Below are positions 12,226 through 25,418 of a DNA stretch of 64,000 nt, in pieces. This DNA is from Nymphaea colorata (Eukaryota > Streptophyta > Magnoliopsida > Nymphaeales > Nymphaeaceae): the NCBI RefSeq assembly GCF_008831285.2, contig NC_045138.2, positions 34,567,934-34,631,933 of the forward strand, given 5' to 3'. Under the pieces are notes generated by a model. The model searched no databases. It was not told the origin of the DNA and was given only the letters and a program-made list of their open reading frames with translations. The first letter of the stretch is position 1, and each line of letters begins with the position of its first letter. The translations under genes were made by a program, and so were the position numbers.

Positions 12226-13677
12226 ATGGCAGGGATAGCAAAGAGAGTAAACCATACGCTGCTTCTTCTAGGTGTATTGGTTTTCCTGGGTGAAGCTTCC
12301 GCCAGAGAGTTCCAGGTTGGAGGCTCCCAAGGATGGACTGTGCCCAAAGACACTACCACCAACCCCTACAACCAGTGGGCGGAGAAGAACAGGTTTCAGA
12401 TTGGAGATTCTTTGTGTAAGTAGAGACTATTGCTTTTTACTTCCCATTTACTGTGTCAAAATTAATTATGAGCTAACCACTAGTTTTAGAATTATATGTT
12501 ATCAACCACTAGTTTTAGAATTATATGTTATCTTCATCGTCATTGCTATGTGGTGTGGAAGCTTAATGCGTTGGTTGGCTGGCTCAAGGAGGGACCAAGA
12601 GCTCGACATGACACCGAGACACCGGCATCAGCTAGCCATTATATAAGCCTCCTGTCCCTAGCTGGTCAAAATTTTGCCCATGACACCCTCCGTTCCCGTC
12701 TATATATATATATATTTATTGACTGCCACATTTTTGTCTGTCAAATCCAAAATTGACAGGCTTTTTACGGTGCCTCAAAAAGGGTAAAGAACAATGGGAA
12801 TTAAATGTCAGATTTTCACTGCGGAAATTCCAAAAGCTTACACAAGTATACTTTTGCTGTTGAACATAACCGTCAAAACTTTTCAGCTTGCTGGGAGTAT
12901 ATTTCCCACTGCTGAACATGCCATCAGACGCCCTTTCAGAAAGTAAGATGACTGTCTAACTGTGAAATATGTAGTTCCAAAATTAGGAGACATGATAGGT
13001 TTTCTAGTCCTTGTATATATATGAGGGGGAAAAAAATTTCTCACTATACCGGATTACGATCACATCGTTAAGCAAATGAAGCATATTACCACATATACCA
13101 ATTGATGCCTGATCCAATTAATCGACGACAAGGACAGGGGAATGCCATGATTATTAATATGACTTATTTGCAAAATATAGCTGGACTGCACGGTTGGAAG
13201 CACCTCATTTTCATCTAAATATGTGCAGTCTTGGGGCTGGTTATAACAAGCAAAATGCAATCTTAAGAAAGAAATTAACTCATACGTTCCTTCGCAACTG
13301 CAGTGTTCGTCTACCAATCAAGCAGCGATTCGGTGCTTCAGGTAAGCCGGGATGACTACAGCAACTGCAACACGGCAACGCCAATTGCCGCCTTCAACGA
13401 CGGTCGCACCACCTTCACGTTCAACCGATCGGGATCTTTCTATTTCATTAGTGGAGTTGAAGACAACTGCAAGAAGAATGAAAAGCTCGTGGTGGTTGTG
13501 TTGTCTGATAGAACCAAACAAACCCCTACTACTTCCCCAGCGACCAATCCTCCAACCACATCTCCATCTCCATCTGGGAAATCTCCTTCCTACAACGGCG
13601 TCTCATCTTCTAAAATGGGAAAAGCGGCTGCCATTTTTGGAGCACTTGTCGGTCCACTCATTCTTATGGCTCTATGA
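12226..13677 (+). CDS. Early nodulin-like protein (phytocyanin family, GPI-anchored)
   Basis: Two exons: 12226-12415 and 13304-13677 (564 nt, 187 residues), joined at a GT-AG intron of 888 bp. Residues 1-26 are a signal peptide (hydrophobic LLLLGVLVFLGEASA). The mature protein starts REFQVGGSQGWTVP. It is a plastocyanin-like domain of about 100 residues with GDSL at the splice junction and the two late Cys (SNCNT, DNCKKNEK) that pair in this family. A Pro/Thr/Ser-rich arabinogalactan-type stretch follows (TPTTSPATNPPTTSPSPSG). A hydrophobic tail ending IFGALVGPLILMAL fits a GPI signal. The blue-copper His is replaced (NQWAEKN), so it should not bind type-1 copper, as is usual for early nodulin-like proteins. 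It is expected at the outer plasma membrane. Exact physiological role is unknown. Confidence 0.93.
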
Positions 13678-14282
13678 GTTCTTTTTCTTTTTCATGCTTC
13701 GTTTGCTGGCATGTGGTTAAGTCCTGAATTTGTGTCACCCTTTGCTCTTCCAATGCAGTTTGCCTAATGAGTGTCCGTAAATTTTCACGTCTGATTTGGT
13801 CGGTGTCAGATTGTTCTGTCTGTTGTTCTGATTTTATCAATATTATTTAATGAAATATGGATTGCAATATATTTAATGTACTGAGACCTACCCTTGAGCT
13901 TAAGGGATTATATGTGATGCAGCTAGCGGCCATCGCTAGTGAAGAAATATTCACATTACTTAATTTTCTTTCCATTGGGACGGTGGCGGACCTAAGAATT
14001 TTAAGTTGGGAGGGGGCCAATATATGTTTTGATAGGGCCGAACTGTATATGAGACGTAACTATTTTGATAATTTCAATTTTTTTTCAAAAATTCTTTGAA
14101 AATATGATAAACATTGGATTTTTCAATAGTCATGTGGATATACATGTACTCCGCCGTCCACATATGTATGAGCTGTTCATAATTCCAACTTGAGGTAGTG
14201 ATCTGTTTATAATCATAACCCTTATGCAATCAATATGTAAACTCATCTATTCTGACTTCTTTTTGTTTTCGAAAAGAACGAC

Positions 14283-14325
<43 letters not shown>

Positions 14326-16116
14326 ACCCTCGTATGCCAGATTTAATGGTTATGTTCGTTTAAACTGGCCTCCACGATCGTATAAGTTTTAAGTGAAAGC
14401 CCTTTCAACGTATAAGATTGTCAAGTACCATGAGAAAAGCCGTAAAAAGTTTGAACTTATGGCTAGCCACCAGCTAGCTGGCTAGCGAAGGCCCTTCCCG
14501 GTTGAGTGTATGCTTTTGGGTGTGCGTGCGGGTGTTTGCGGGTCGCATTATCACTGCCATTGCGACAGTTGGAGGTATATCTTGTCACCGTGTTTGGGGG
14601 GATTAGGCAGATGGCTCACAACTTTCATGGCGGCCCATCATGAAAATTCAACCATGATATGGAACAACGACAATGTCTTGCATGACCGAGATAAACTGAT
14701 GGTCGATGAATCAAAGATCCGAATGGAGCATTAACTTGACATAGTATATATATGTTATGTCCAGGAGTGGTGGATTAGCTGGAGCCGCCAGGCCCGGTTA
14801 TTAATGAAGCAGAACTATGGTTTGGACATAGAAGGTTATAATATATATCCACAACTACTCTCTCTGTTACATGATGAATCACCAACCCGTCATTTTGTCT
14901 TGTGAAGAATATAATAAGACGATAAAAATGCTTCAATTCCTTGCTTCTGCAGCAATTACCTGAATGGGAGAATGATTGAAGTTATCCATGTGTGGCAGCG
15001 TAATTTTCGCCCCGCTTTTAATATAGTTGCGATTCGTCGTTGGGGTTGGTGGAGGCCGGTTAATTTTGATTATTAGAATGAGATAGAATCCAGGAGCTTG
15101 CGGTTCGTGGGCAACAAGAATGGGGATAATTAACATCACTGATTTGCCAAACTTAACTTTGCTCTCCCCCTTTTCTTGCAATTATGGCACAGATTGCCTT
15201 TTGCATGACGACACATCGTCTGCCTGCCCATTCTAAGAAATCTTGAACGCTCGCGGGAAGCCAAACAACTAGAATAGAGTTTATCAATCTGTATTAATCG
15301 CAAATTGATACATTTATAGTTTGGGACTAATTAACTTGCTAAGTTAATATATATGAGAAGACGTCTTCATTTTATAAGGAAACATTTTCTATTTTCATAA
15401 TATTAGATGGGCGAAACTCTTATGCATTACAGCAGTGAGGACCATGGCGTGGTGTCTGAATCGAATCCTGCCCTCAAGTAATACTAAAACGAAGTTCTGC
15501 TTAAGACCAAAGAATTGAAAACCATCAACTTTGATGCAGTATTGATTTATAGGACAAGATCGACCATGGTACCAAAAAACGGCGCAGGGGGAGAGAGGGT
15601 GAGATGGTGTGTGCATCTAAACATGGCTTTTGCAGAGTATCACTTAAAACGGAATCCTGCTTAAATAAAAAATCGAAAACCAATAATGGAACTCGATTTA
15701 TTGAACGAGATTATGATAAAAATTGAAACCCGGGGAGAGGGAGAGAGAAAGAGATGCACAGAATTTAGAAAAACTCCAATTATCTAATATAGTTCATTAC
15801 CATCGACACGGGCAGGAGGCATAATCCCCTTTCATTCAGCTGCTTACATTTATTTTCATCAGCACAACGCGACGCGTTGTTTCTCGCTTGCGACCTTAAT
15901 TCCGCGCATTCATTTTCACCATCCCATGCCTGCGCCGCGGGCAATGGGAAGCAATTGCATGAGTAATTATTTTCCTGTTCCGCGGACTGCATGAATCAGG
16001 AAAAGATGTAATTAGAATGACAGCAATGAAGCAGCTAGCGTATTTGTTTGCTCTCTCATTTTGTTCATATTCCTTTTGTTTTCTGTCCTTTAATTTCCAT
16101 CTGATTCCCCAGGTGC

Positions 16117-16153
<37 letters not shown>

Positions 16154-16352
16154 CATTAGCCATTACATGGTTTTCTTCTTCATTCGCATGAATCCGTGTC
16201 TTCTTTTTTCCACTAACCTATTGACAAACCATGGAAACGAACCTGTAAAAGTTTGGCTATAGAAGGATGAATGGAAGAAAAAGAAAGCCAACATTGAGAA
16301 GAAGAAGAAGAAGAAGAAGATACTATTTCAATTGGAAAAGAAAAAGGGGAAA
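13678..16352. other. Intergenic, no gene recognised
   Basis: The start is the 3' UTR of the phytocyanin gene. The rest is AT-rich with a (TA)n tract at 14286-14323 and GA/GT microsatellites near 16110-16155. Around 13975-14040 (GGTGGCGGACCTAAGAATTT and following) the sequence looks like a dispersed plant repeat fragment. I cannot name it. Confidence 0.45.
14286..14323. repeat. (TA)n microsatellite
   Basis: About 19 uninterrupted TA units. Confidence 0.95.
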
Positions 16353-16652
16353 TTAGGAAATCCTCACTTTTGGGCTGCTGGAGCTAGCGGTGTCCTCCAA
16401 AGGGTCTTCATCCAAAATCTCCCCCGTCTTGCTCCTCTTGAAATTCAGACGCCTGCATGCCTTTGGTGTCAATGGTTGCCAGGCGGCAGCAGACGCAGCA
16501 TCCGACACGGTCGAATAGCGCCCCGTCTGAGATGAGCTACTACCCTTTAGCCCTCTCTGTTGTCTCAAGAAATAGTCGATGTACATGGTCCATCCTGATT
16601 CTTGAGACCCTCCTTCTGAAATGTCAATTGTGTGATCGGCTGATGCTTCCAT
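16353..16652 (-). CDS. VUP-like (vascular-related unknown protein) small plant protein
   Basis: A minus-strand frame starting MEASADHTIDIS at 16652. Recognisable blocks in order are SQESGWTMYIDYFLRQQ (residues about 15-31), TVSDAASAAAW, CRRLNFKRSKT and DEDPLEDTASSSSPK near the end. This set (ESGWT-Y-DF, SDAAS, LxFK, LEDTASSP) is what I know from the plant VUP1-type family, with some likeness to SOB FIVE-LIKE proteins. The family consists of small nuclear or unlocalised regulators linked to hormone and vascular phenotypes. The open frame extends upstream to 16721, but the ATG at 16652 sits just before the conserved part. AAA|GTGAGG near the stop would be a good splice donor, so the real C-terminus may lie in a further exon at lower coordinates. 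Confidence 0.7.
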   Translation of the reverse strand: MEASADHTIDISEGGSQESGWTMYIDYFLRQQRGLKGSSSSQTGRYSTVSDAASAAAWQPLTPKACRRLNFKRSKTGEILDEDPLEDTASSSSPKVRIS

Positions 16653-16716
16653 AGAAATTAATGGAAAAGCTAAACTCTGACAATCCCTAATTACAAGAAT
16701 GGGGATGTCAACGGCA

Positions 16717-16720
<4 letters not shown>

Positions 16721-16787
<67 letters not shown>
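16721..16787. repeat. (TA)n microsatellite upstream of the VUP-like gene
   Basis: About 33 uninterrupted TA units, 69 bp upstream of the VUP-like start codon and therefore inside its likely 5' region. Length variation here could affect expression. That is inference only. Confidence 0.95.
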
Positions 16788-16789
<2 letters not shown>

Positions 16790-19576
16790 TCGATGCTCGA
16801 TGCTCGAGGAAGGAAGGGCTAATGAGGCGAAATCTGAGACTGGGAGGGAGTGAAAGGCAGCAGCCGTATCATATCAGATGTAGAGGTCGAACTTGGGGAA
16901 GCGTACAAGGCAAAATAGAAAAGCACAAGGCAATGGAGCTACAAACCGCAGTCTCCTTTTCTTCTTTTTGCAGCAGATGGATTTTGGTTGGGCAAACTTC
17001 CAAGGGATCGTATTTATGGGGAACGGTACCGGCTTCCGTCGAGGCCGAAGGTCCCATGTTTCTGGTATTGACTTGCTGATTTATAAATCAAATGCCATGA
17101 CTGAGTCACTGCTGCTTCCATGGGTTCCGCTAATTGGCGTGGACTTTCATGACGATGACCCCACAATTGAAATGAGCCATCTTCCCTGGTTTGCATCATA
17201 TTAGCTAGCCTTGCCGTGAGCCGCAAGCCTTAAAACTACGGCCTGGCAACTCGTGTGCAATTTCTCAAGCGTATCCTATCTATAGATCATCCAAATGTCA
17301 AATAACATGTTCAATATCTCCGTGACGGACCAACGGCTTCCCGGTATTAATTTGATTTCATTTCTACGCGCAAATTAGCTAAGGAAGAAGTTCCACACTT
17401 CACTAGGTAGGTTATTGATTTACGTGCCTTCAACTCAAAAGGTGTCATGACCCCAGCGTACACTTCAGTAATTCGTTATAGTATAATATATATTGAACAC
17501 TATGTATGTACATACCTCCATCTTAAACGTATATGCTTGGAAGCAATTGCAACAGTCGATCTGAGATGAAGAAGATCGGTAAGAGAGGATATATATATAT
17601 ATTAAGGGATGGCAATCGAAAATGATTAGTGAATAGATTCAAGATTCTCGTCTCAAATGCTTGCTGCTCTCTATCTATTAAATTCATACTTCCATCAATC
17701 AGTAGCAATGATCAAAACACTTTCATTACATATTAATTCTCATGAACTAAATTTTTTCAAATTCCTCATCATTCTTAATTGGCATAATTGACATCTCCGA
17801 AAAGATGTAGGATCTTCAACATGTAGAAGAGATATAATTAGTACGCCTGTAACATCAACTGGGGAACAAGGAACATGATCGGTTGACTTGCATTGGTTGA
17901 TACCTCCATATCGTTATCGGTTATTTGAGAAGAAAGACTTGTCCATGATTATTGCAAATCCAAGCAGATTCGAAGATGCCATGCACGGAGTCTTATTTGT
18001 TTTCAATGCAGATCTTGGCTTGTTGTCAGCATTTATGAAAATGAAAGCAGTTAAGATGTGAGGAACGAATTCATATGTATTCTCACCGGACTAGGTTATT
18101 ATGTATTGGGTACGCCAGGGAGAACAAACACCGACTGGAAGATCAATAACTTAATTTAATATTATTTCTATATGTTCAAGTAATTGAGTCCGTTAATGAT
18201 CAGTTGATATTGCTTTTAAGTAACGGAACAACTGAAGCAGGGAAAAATAAATAAATTGGCACGGTTTCTGATCCATTCCCACATCACATGCTCTTCTGCA
18301 AGCAAGCCTCTTTCTTTCATGGAAACATCATGTATATGTGGGAGTAGAGAGACGACTCCGGAAAGGTGAGGAGGAGCACACTTGGATTAGGGGCATTGAC
18401 TTACCGACATGTGAAAGACATAGATAGAAGGCGACCCCAACGTCTTGGCCGCTACCAAATTGCTGGTGGTGGTCACCGGATTCAATGAGGACATGTAATC
18501 AGCAGGCGTATTAAATTAATTAATCAGTGATGATGGGAAATTAAATTGGAGAGTAGCAGCGTATTTGTCAGGGACCAAAGTTGGGCGAGCGATCGATAAA
18601 GAGGCAGCAGGAGAGGACCGCCAATTTGAAAACCCAAAAGAAAGAAAGTAGGCATGATTTTGACTTTTTCTGTTGAAAACAGCAACAACAAGAATGCCAC
18701 AAATCCAACGGCCGAGGAGATTGTCTCTTATTTCTTCCTCTAACTGGTGCCGGATTCTTTTCACTCCTAACTACTTCAAAATTAAGCTCGCGCCTCTCCT
18801 CATTTGGATGGAACATGGATGATATTTAACCAATTAATGGATAGGGAGGCAGGCAAGCGTCATACCGTGACAGACATGACTTTTTAATATTGTACATTCT
18901 TTTTAGTTATATATGCTTCATGATTCGAGATTATTGGGAGAGGGACTCTAGTCCTACCTACATGCTTTGTTTTTTAGTACTTGATTATTTTATGTTGGGG
19001 CCAGTGCATCATGTTCATGGGCATAGATGCTCAGACATGGTGCGTTTGAGCTCCCAAACAACTTCCTGTGTGGGGTCTCAGAGTTTAATATCTATGCGAA
19101 AACGTAACGGGGAGAAAGAAGATGAAGGTGGAGGTCGGGGACTATCCATTAGACAAATTTAAAATGTTATCGCCAGGGTCACCTTTCGGCGGGCTGATTG
19201 CTTGTTCCGACGTCGGTTGCCCAACCTCCACCCCTCTCTTCATGTGCCCCTCTTATCTATCCTCAATGTTCCTGTTACACCCCTTCTCTCTCTCTCTCTC
19301 TCTCTCCCACCTACCCATCAGGTCCTTTCTTTTTTATTCTTTAGGAGGTTTCGGCCCCCTCCCCCTGCCGGTGCTCCATTTATTCAGTTATAAAATCATA
19401 ACTATAAACAAATCGGAATCCAGTTAGTAACCAGATCCAAAATTTCTTCGTCAGCTGATACTGCTTAACACAGTTTGTTGGTAAACAGAAATATCCGATG
19501 CATTTACACTAACTCATGTTTGTGTGTGTTTAAACAAATTTTATTAGCATTTTGACTTTGTGAACAAGCTGTTTGA
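16788..19576. other. Intergenic, no gene recognised
   Basis: AT-rich sequence with short CT tracts (about 19285-19307). Open frames at 16699-17204 and 18516-19427 show low-complexity or random-looking translations and no splice-supported family match. Confidence 0.45.
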
Positions 19577-22215
19577 TTGTGTTTCAAATCGGTTTCTCAT
19601 CGTAATCGTATCGTCGGCATAGAGCAGTTTTGCGACCTCGACACTATGCTGTTTCAAGGGGCCGTGGGGCGACTCAAGACCTACAAAGAACACGCGCATC
19701 CCCGAGCATTCGGTATCGATGGTAACGGTGATGCTCAACTACTTCTCACTCAGGCTGAGTGGAAGGCACGGCAGAAGAGAAGCGACAGTGACCCATCATT
19801 AACCCGAAAGAAGAGGGCTCACGAGAAAGGAAGGGTTCGCAGTCGGGGTGGACGCGGCAGAGGGCGAGAGAGAGGCAGACGAGGCGACTTCCCACTCAAA
19901 GACAGAGCAGGTGGCTCTGGGGGCGGTGGTCATGACAAGAGTCACATCCATTGCTTCAATTCCGACGAATTGGGGCATTACGCGAACCGGTGCAATGCTT
20001 CCAAAAAAAAAGGAGGAGGCGCATCTCACACAAACTGATGACACCGAACCAGCCCTGTTGCTTGCAGAGTTGGAAGAAGTGGTGTCTGCAACACTTGAAC
20101 CACCAGAATGGCAAGTTCGGTAGGATGTCGTCCTGCTGAATGAGGCGCAAGTATGGCCGAAACTGCAGAGGACTGAGCAGGGCATGGAAACTACCAATGT
20201 CTGGTACCTGGATAATGGTGCCAGCAACCATATGACCGGAGACAAAGTCAAGTTTCGCAAGTTGGACGAGGCAATCACTGGGAAGGTGAAGTTCGGCGAC
20301 GGCTCATCAGTGCAGATCATGGGTAAGGGCTTAACTCTTTTTAGATGCAAAAATGATTATCAATTGCTGCTCCAGGAAGTATATTATATCCTGAGGTTTC
20401 ACAGCAACATCGTGAGTCTCGGGCAACTCACTGAGACAGACCACAGGGTGGTTATGGATGAAGACGAACTGGTGGTGTTCGTCAAAAATCCATGACAACT
20501 GATCATGAAGGTGAGACGTACACCAAATCGTCTTTACCGCATCAACTTGCAGATTGCTAGGCTAGTGTGTCTCTTGGCAAACCTCAAGGATCTGGCATGG
20601 CTATGGCATGCTCATCTTGGCCATGTGAACTTTCAAGCAATGAAGATGCTTGTAAACAAGAAAATGGCAACCAGAGTACCGCCGATCTCTCACCCCGCTC
20701 AGTTATACCGAGAGTGCTTGGTGGCGAAGCAAATGAGACAGTTGTTCCTGTCGGCAGCCAACTATTGAGCGAAGGTGTCACTCGAACTCTTGCACGCTGA
20801 TCTTTGTGGCCCGATCACGCCACCCAACCCTACTGGTAATAGTTATTTCTTACTAATCGTTGAAGACTTCTCTCGTTGGATGTGGTTGTGCATGCTCAAA
20901 ACAAAAGACCAAGCATGCTCGGCATTCATGAGAATCAATGCGCGGGTCGAGAATGCGTGTGGCTCAGGACCGATCGGGGAGGTGAGTTCCTCTCTCTCAA
21001 GTTTGTCAATGTGTGTGAGCAGGCCGGCATTGTGCGGCACCTCACTGCGCGATACTCACCACAGCAAAACAGTGTGGTGGAGCGGAGCAACAGGACGGTG
21101 ATGGTGATGGCAATATCTCTCCTCAAGAGCATGAACATGCCAGAAAGATTTTGGGGGGAGGTGGCACGGCATGCGGTCTACCTACTGAACCGCTTGCCTA
21201 CGAAGGCCATGGGCGAGCGCACCTCATATGAAGCTTGGAGTGGTAGGAAACTGGATCTTGCACATTGCACATCTTCGATTGTTCGGTTGCACGGCGCATG
21301 TCAGGGTGACGACGCCACACCTAAAGAAGCTCGATGATCGCAGCCAACCAATGGCGTATCTCGGTGTCGAGGATGGCTGCAAGGCGCATCGACTATTCGA
21401 TCCACAGTGCGGGAGAATCCATGTAAGTCGTGACACTAAATTTGAAGAAAAACTAAAGTGGTGATGAAACATGGATCCAGAAAGCAGTGAACCGTCGAAT
21501 TTCATTGTTGAGGAGGAGTCTAACACTGAGTCGGCAGTGGGCAATTCAGTTGCAGGCGGGCAAGCAGTAAGGTCAGTGTCCATGGAACTAGGTTATCCGG
21601 CTTCTTCATTGACATCGATGGGTGGCGAAGCAACACCGGTGGTGATGCCGGCTCGGAGATTGCTGGCGGATGAAACTGCCGCGACCTCAGAGATGGAGGT
21701 CAGCAATGATGGACCCATTCGATATAGACATGTCGATGATATCATGAGAGACGCTCAGTGCGTCGAACTCAATGATGAAGACGTCGAAGAAGAGGTCAGG
21801 CTCGCGGCAACAGAGGAGCCGTCGTGTTACTAAGAGGCAACTGACACAAGAGGAAGCTATGGCCAAGGACATTAAGTCCATTGAAAAAAACTTGACCTAG
21901 ACACTGACAACCCTACCGGCCGGAACCAAAGCAATCAGACTCAGATTGGTGTTCAAATTGAAGAAAAACTCAGACAGAGAGGTGATCAAGCACAAGGCCA
22001 GATTAGTCGTGAAGGGCTATGTCCAGCGGCAATGGATCGATTTCGAGGAAGTGTTTGCACCAGTCGCTAGGCTCGACACCGTACAAGTCATCCTTGCCGT
22101 CGCTGCCAACTATGGGTGGCAAGTCCATCACCTCGACGTCAAATCATCATTTCTCAACGACGAACTTGAGGAGGAGGTCTATGCCATTGGCATCCCCCCA
22201 GTGTCCCCTTGCTGA
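19577..22215 (+). mobile_element. Truncated Ty1/copia retrotransposon remnant, LTRs absent
   Basis: A plus-strand gag-pol remnant unlike the first copia element in sequence and much richer in GC. The gag end is at 19577-20038 (Arg/Gly-rich, then a zinc knuckle reading CFNSDELGHYANRC, where the second Cys is Ser). The protease is WYLDNGASNHMTGD at 20200-20245. GAG-pre-integrase follows at 20520-20760 (LWHAHLGHVNFQAMKML). Integrase is at 20775-21320 (LHADLCGPITPPN, VEDFSRW, TDRGGEF, QQNSVVERSNRTVM). The RT start is at 21946-22190 (HKARLVVKGYVQ, FAPVARLDTV, HHLDVKSSFLNDE). It ends abruptly near 22195 before the RT active site. There is no RNase H, polypurine tract or flanking LTR. At least five frame breaks occur. 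Loss of both ends suggests illegitimate deletion or a fragment insertion. Confidence 0.9.
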
Positions 22216-22704
22216 TTTTAGTCGAGCTAGACTCGACTGGTAACTTTCTCACCCCCATATAGACACGTGGGCTGGCTGTTCTTGCATGTTTGCTTTCTAA
22301 CCCGGCTTCAGCCTTTGCTCTTCATGTGACACCTCAAAGGCTTCGAGAGCCAAAGACACGGTCGCCAGGGCAGCAGTCTACCTAGTGGGATTGGGTATGG
22401 TTTGCAAGTATTAAGATTATGGTTTGCATGGTTTGATGAGTGAGTTGTGGGTAAATTCATGTATCTCTCACACTTGTAAGGCCTCACAACCCTCTTTAGC
22501 TTCTGTAGTAGGTTGAAATTGTAGGTGGGTAACCTCACTTGTATTCCTCACCTATTTGGGTTTTGCACAGGGGTGCTTGTCCAGCCAGGTAGTGTCTTGT
22601 ATTAATTTGTCCTTAGGCTTAGTTTTAGGCAATCTCAAGTTGATCTTGGGGATAGGATCGGCAATCGGGATTGGATTTGGTCGATGCCAGGATAAGTCCT
22701 ACTA
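22216..22704. other. Sequence between copia remnant and duplication copy A
   Basis: No gene recognised. This could be copia LTR or untranslated sequence, but no second copy exists in the window to test it. Confidence 0.35.
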
Positions 22705-23056
22705 GAACCAAATAGTTCATCTACTTGTTTTACATCAATGGCGCGCATTTGGTGAGCCCTCAAATTGATCTTCTCTGAAGAAAATTCATCTTTGTTGTGC
22801 AGTCAAGCATCAAACACGGGCACGGTTCACCACGGTAAACTACATTCACCGGCCTTCCTAACCTATTTGTTAGAATGCATGAAGAAAAATTAAAAGTTGA
22901 ACAGGGCGCAGGGATCCAGCTTTTGACCCAAATCGTCTAGGCGGTAAAACCACCACTTCAGCAATTTTGAACTATGGATCTCGCAATTAAGTTCTAAATG
23001 GCCAATCTACGCCGTGATTTGTATATATAGTTAAAAAGATCCTCTATAGAAATTAA

Positions 23057-24531
23057 GGGCCCGTTTGATGGGTGGGTGAAATTTAACGCGGTAAATTTAT
23101 CATGGTAAATTTTTCTGGAAAAATTTACAGGATGAAATTTCTCCCTCTTCCAATCTGAAGCCTTGTTTGATGGGCAAGAAGAATTTACCGTGGTAAATTT
23201 AACCCTGTTTGATGCACAGAAAGAATTTAACATGGTAAATTTAATCTTGTTTGATGCACAGGAAGAATTTAACATGGTAAATATTGTTTTTTTGTGTCTT
23301 AACCAGAAAACACAAAAAAAGCGATTATATTAGATATGAAACTCGTGCAACCTCCATGCACATAAATTTAATATGAAACTGGTGCAAAAAATTAATGATA
23401 CTAACAACGAGAGATATGAATAATGAGAAGCCCTCCACAAGATCAAATCATATCGACAGTTCAAAATTTGTCTCAAAATTGAGATTCTTTTGTATTCTTT
23501 TGTATGCTACTGAATTTGCAATCATCCAGTATACAACAATTGGTGGTGGTGCGCATCAAAGGCAGAAGCCCAAACTTCAAAATCGTGAGCTTGCCAATGT
23601 TGTGTTATTTCAGGCTGGGCTTCTGAAATGGTGACAATGGAAACTGAACCATCAAAAAGTCCAATGCTATGGATGAGGAGGACAAGCTCCAATCCAGGCA
23701 TAAACACATTGAAGAACTAACATCCTCCTTAACAACCTCCTTTCCTTAACAACCTCCTTTAGAAGCTCACCTGCAAATGCAACCAAAGAACCAGAGGAAC
23801 AGAAGAAACACCTTTTCAGTATGCATTTATCAACATCAGTATCTGAAGAAAACATACCTACAAACCTCAATCTTGGAGTGATAAAAATATGATGATTTAT
23901 ATTTATAAAACTGTATCCGTTTTCAGACACAACTAGAGTTTGATTTACAATATTGACATCCAACTGATCAGAAAAGGGAAAGAAAGGGAAAAACACCAAT
24001 CAGAAAATGAGAAGAGGAAAAAACGCAACAATAGAAGGAGGAAACACAACAAAGAGGAAAGATGCGGCAACAGAGGAGGAAACACAACAATAGAAGGAGG
24101 AAACACAGCAAAGAGGAAGCAACAGACCTGTGGAGTGCAGCGAGAGAGGAACCGTCGACTGCGAGGGTGTGAGGGTGTAGCGAGAGAGAAGAGGGGAAAA
24201 AGGGGACCGTCGACTGCGAGGGTGTGAGGGTGTAGCGAGAGAGAAGAGGGGAAAAGAGGGGCGATAGAGAGCGACCATGGTGGTGTCGCTCCTACTCTTC
24301 TCCACCACGGTCGTTGTCGCGGTCGCCGACGCCGTCGTCCCCTCCTCAATGCTCCCGGTGTTCTCCGACAGACATATGAGGTTCGCTCGTTACGGGTTTC
24401 GTCGGGGGGGGAGGGTGTCGAGCGGGTGGAATTTCACCCGCTCTTTTTTGCAAAAAACGGGGTGAATTCCACCCCATTTGATTCATTTTCATTCGGGCGG
24501 GTGAAATTTCACCCGCCCATCAAACGGTCCC
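23057..24531. mobile_element. Non-autonomous PIF/Harbinger-like TIR element, 1475 bp
   Basis: The left end GGGCCCGTTTGATGGGTGGG is mirrored by the right end, which reads GGGACCGTTTGATGGGCGGG on the opposite strand. The TIRs are about 28 bp with a few mismatches. It is flanked by TAA (23054-23056 and 24532-24534), a 3-bp duplication typical of PIF/Harbinger. Copy B of the duplication has no element at this position, which proves the insertion. Inside are imperfect tandem repeats (about 48-bp units at 23165-23280, about 56-bp units at 24150-24260) and no transposase. Arg-rich open frames on the minus strand are low-complexity translations. Confidence 0.88.
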
Positions 24532-25418
24532 TAAGGAAGGTTAGTTGGTGCGGCTTTAAGTTATAGGACTTGAATGGCACAACTCCTGAAAAACAAACAA
24601 ACAATTGACCTTAAAACTACAAAACAAAGGCTTAAATAAAACATTCGAGAGAGATGATCCAATGCAAAGTCGAATATTGAAGATGGGTGCAACATCATTG
24701 CTACACCAAAGACTACATCATTACAGTCTTAAAGACAACTTAGATATACAGTTTTAGATCATCAGCCTACTTTGATACGTATATGAAATTGCGCGATAAT
24801 CAGGAAATTAAACAATTTAGTTGCACAAAAACTACGAATTAATATAAGAATTTCAATTACTTCGAGACCTTTTTCTTTCCAAAATTTGACCCCGTTGAAC
24901 ATGAACGTTGGCCAACATGTTCTGGAAAAATAAATGGATACTTCTGTATCAGTTCCTGGCGCGTGCAAGATCATTTTAGTTTATGAAATATAGTTTTAAC
25001 TTACGAAAATTCCGTAATCTAAACGCCCGGCTTCTTTACGAGGCTCTTCTTTGTATTGCCGAAAGTTCCAATGCTACATAATCAAAGGCGAGGGGGAGGT
25101 TGAACCTTCATCCAGATTAGCAAACACGTTAAGACGGCAGGAAGCAGCACACGAAGGCACGAACAGCAGGCGCAAAGGCACGCACAAACACGAAGCATAG
25201 CATGAATACAGTCCTGAAATTTTAACGCACGGAGCTACTCCAGACAGTAACATACACGCAGACAAAACGCTATCGGGCATTAAAGCGCTTCTTGGCCACA
25301 CGCACAGGGCTCACAAGCCTCATCATCACCAAGCCATTGCCACGAATAGGTGCATTGTATGAAGGAATCGGCTTTTCAAGCTAGCTGTGCATGTTGATGG
25401 CCGCTGTTGCCCGTGACT

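Noticed and set aside
23945-24349. Arg/Pro-rich minus-strand open frame of 134 codons
   Set aside because: It lies inside the Harbinger-like element over tandem repeats. It has no transposase motif and is not conserved between repeat units.
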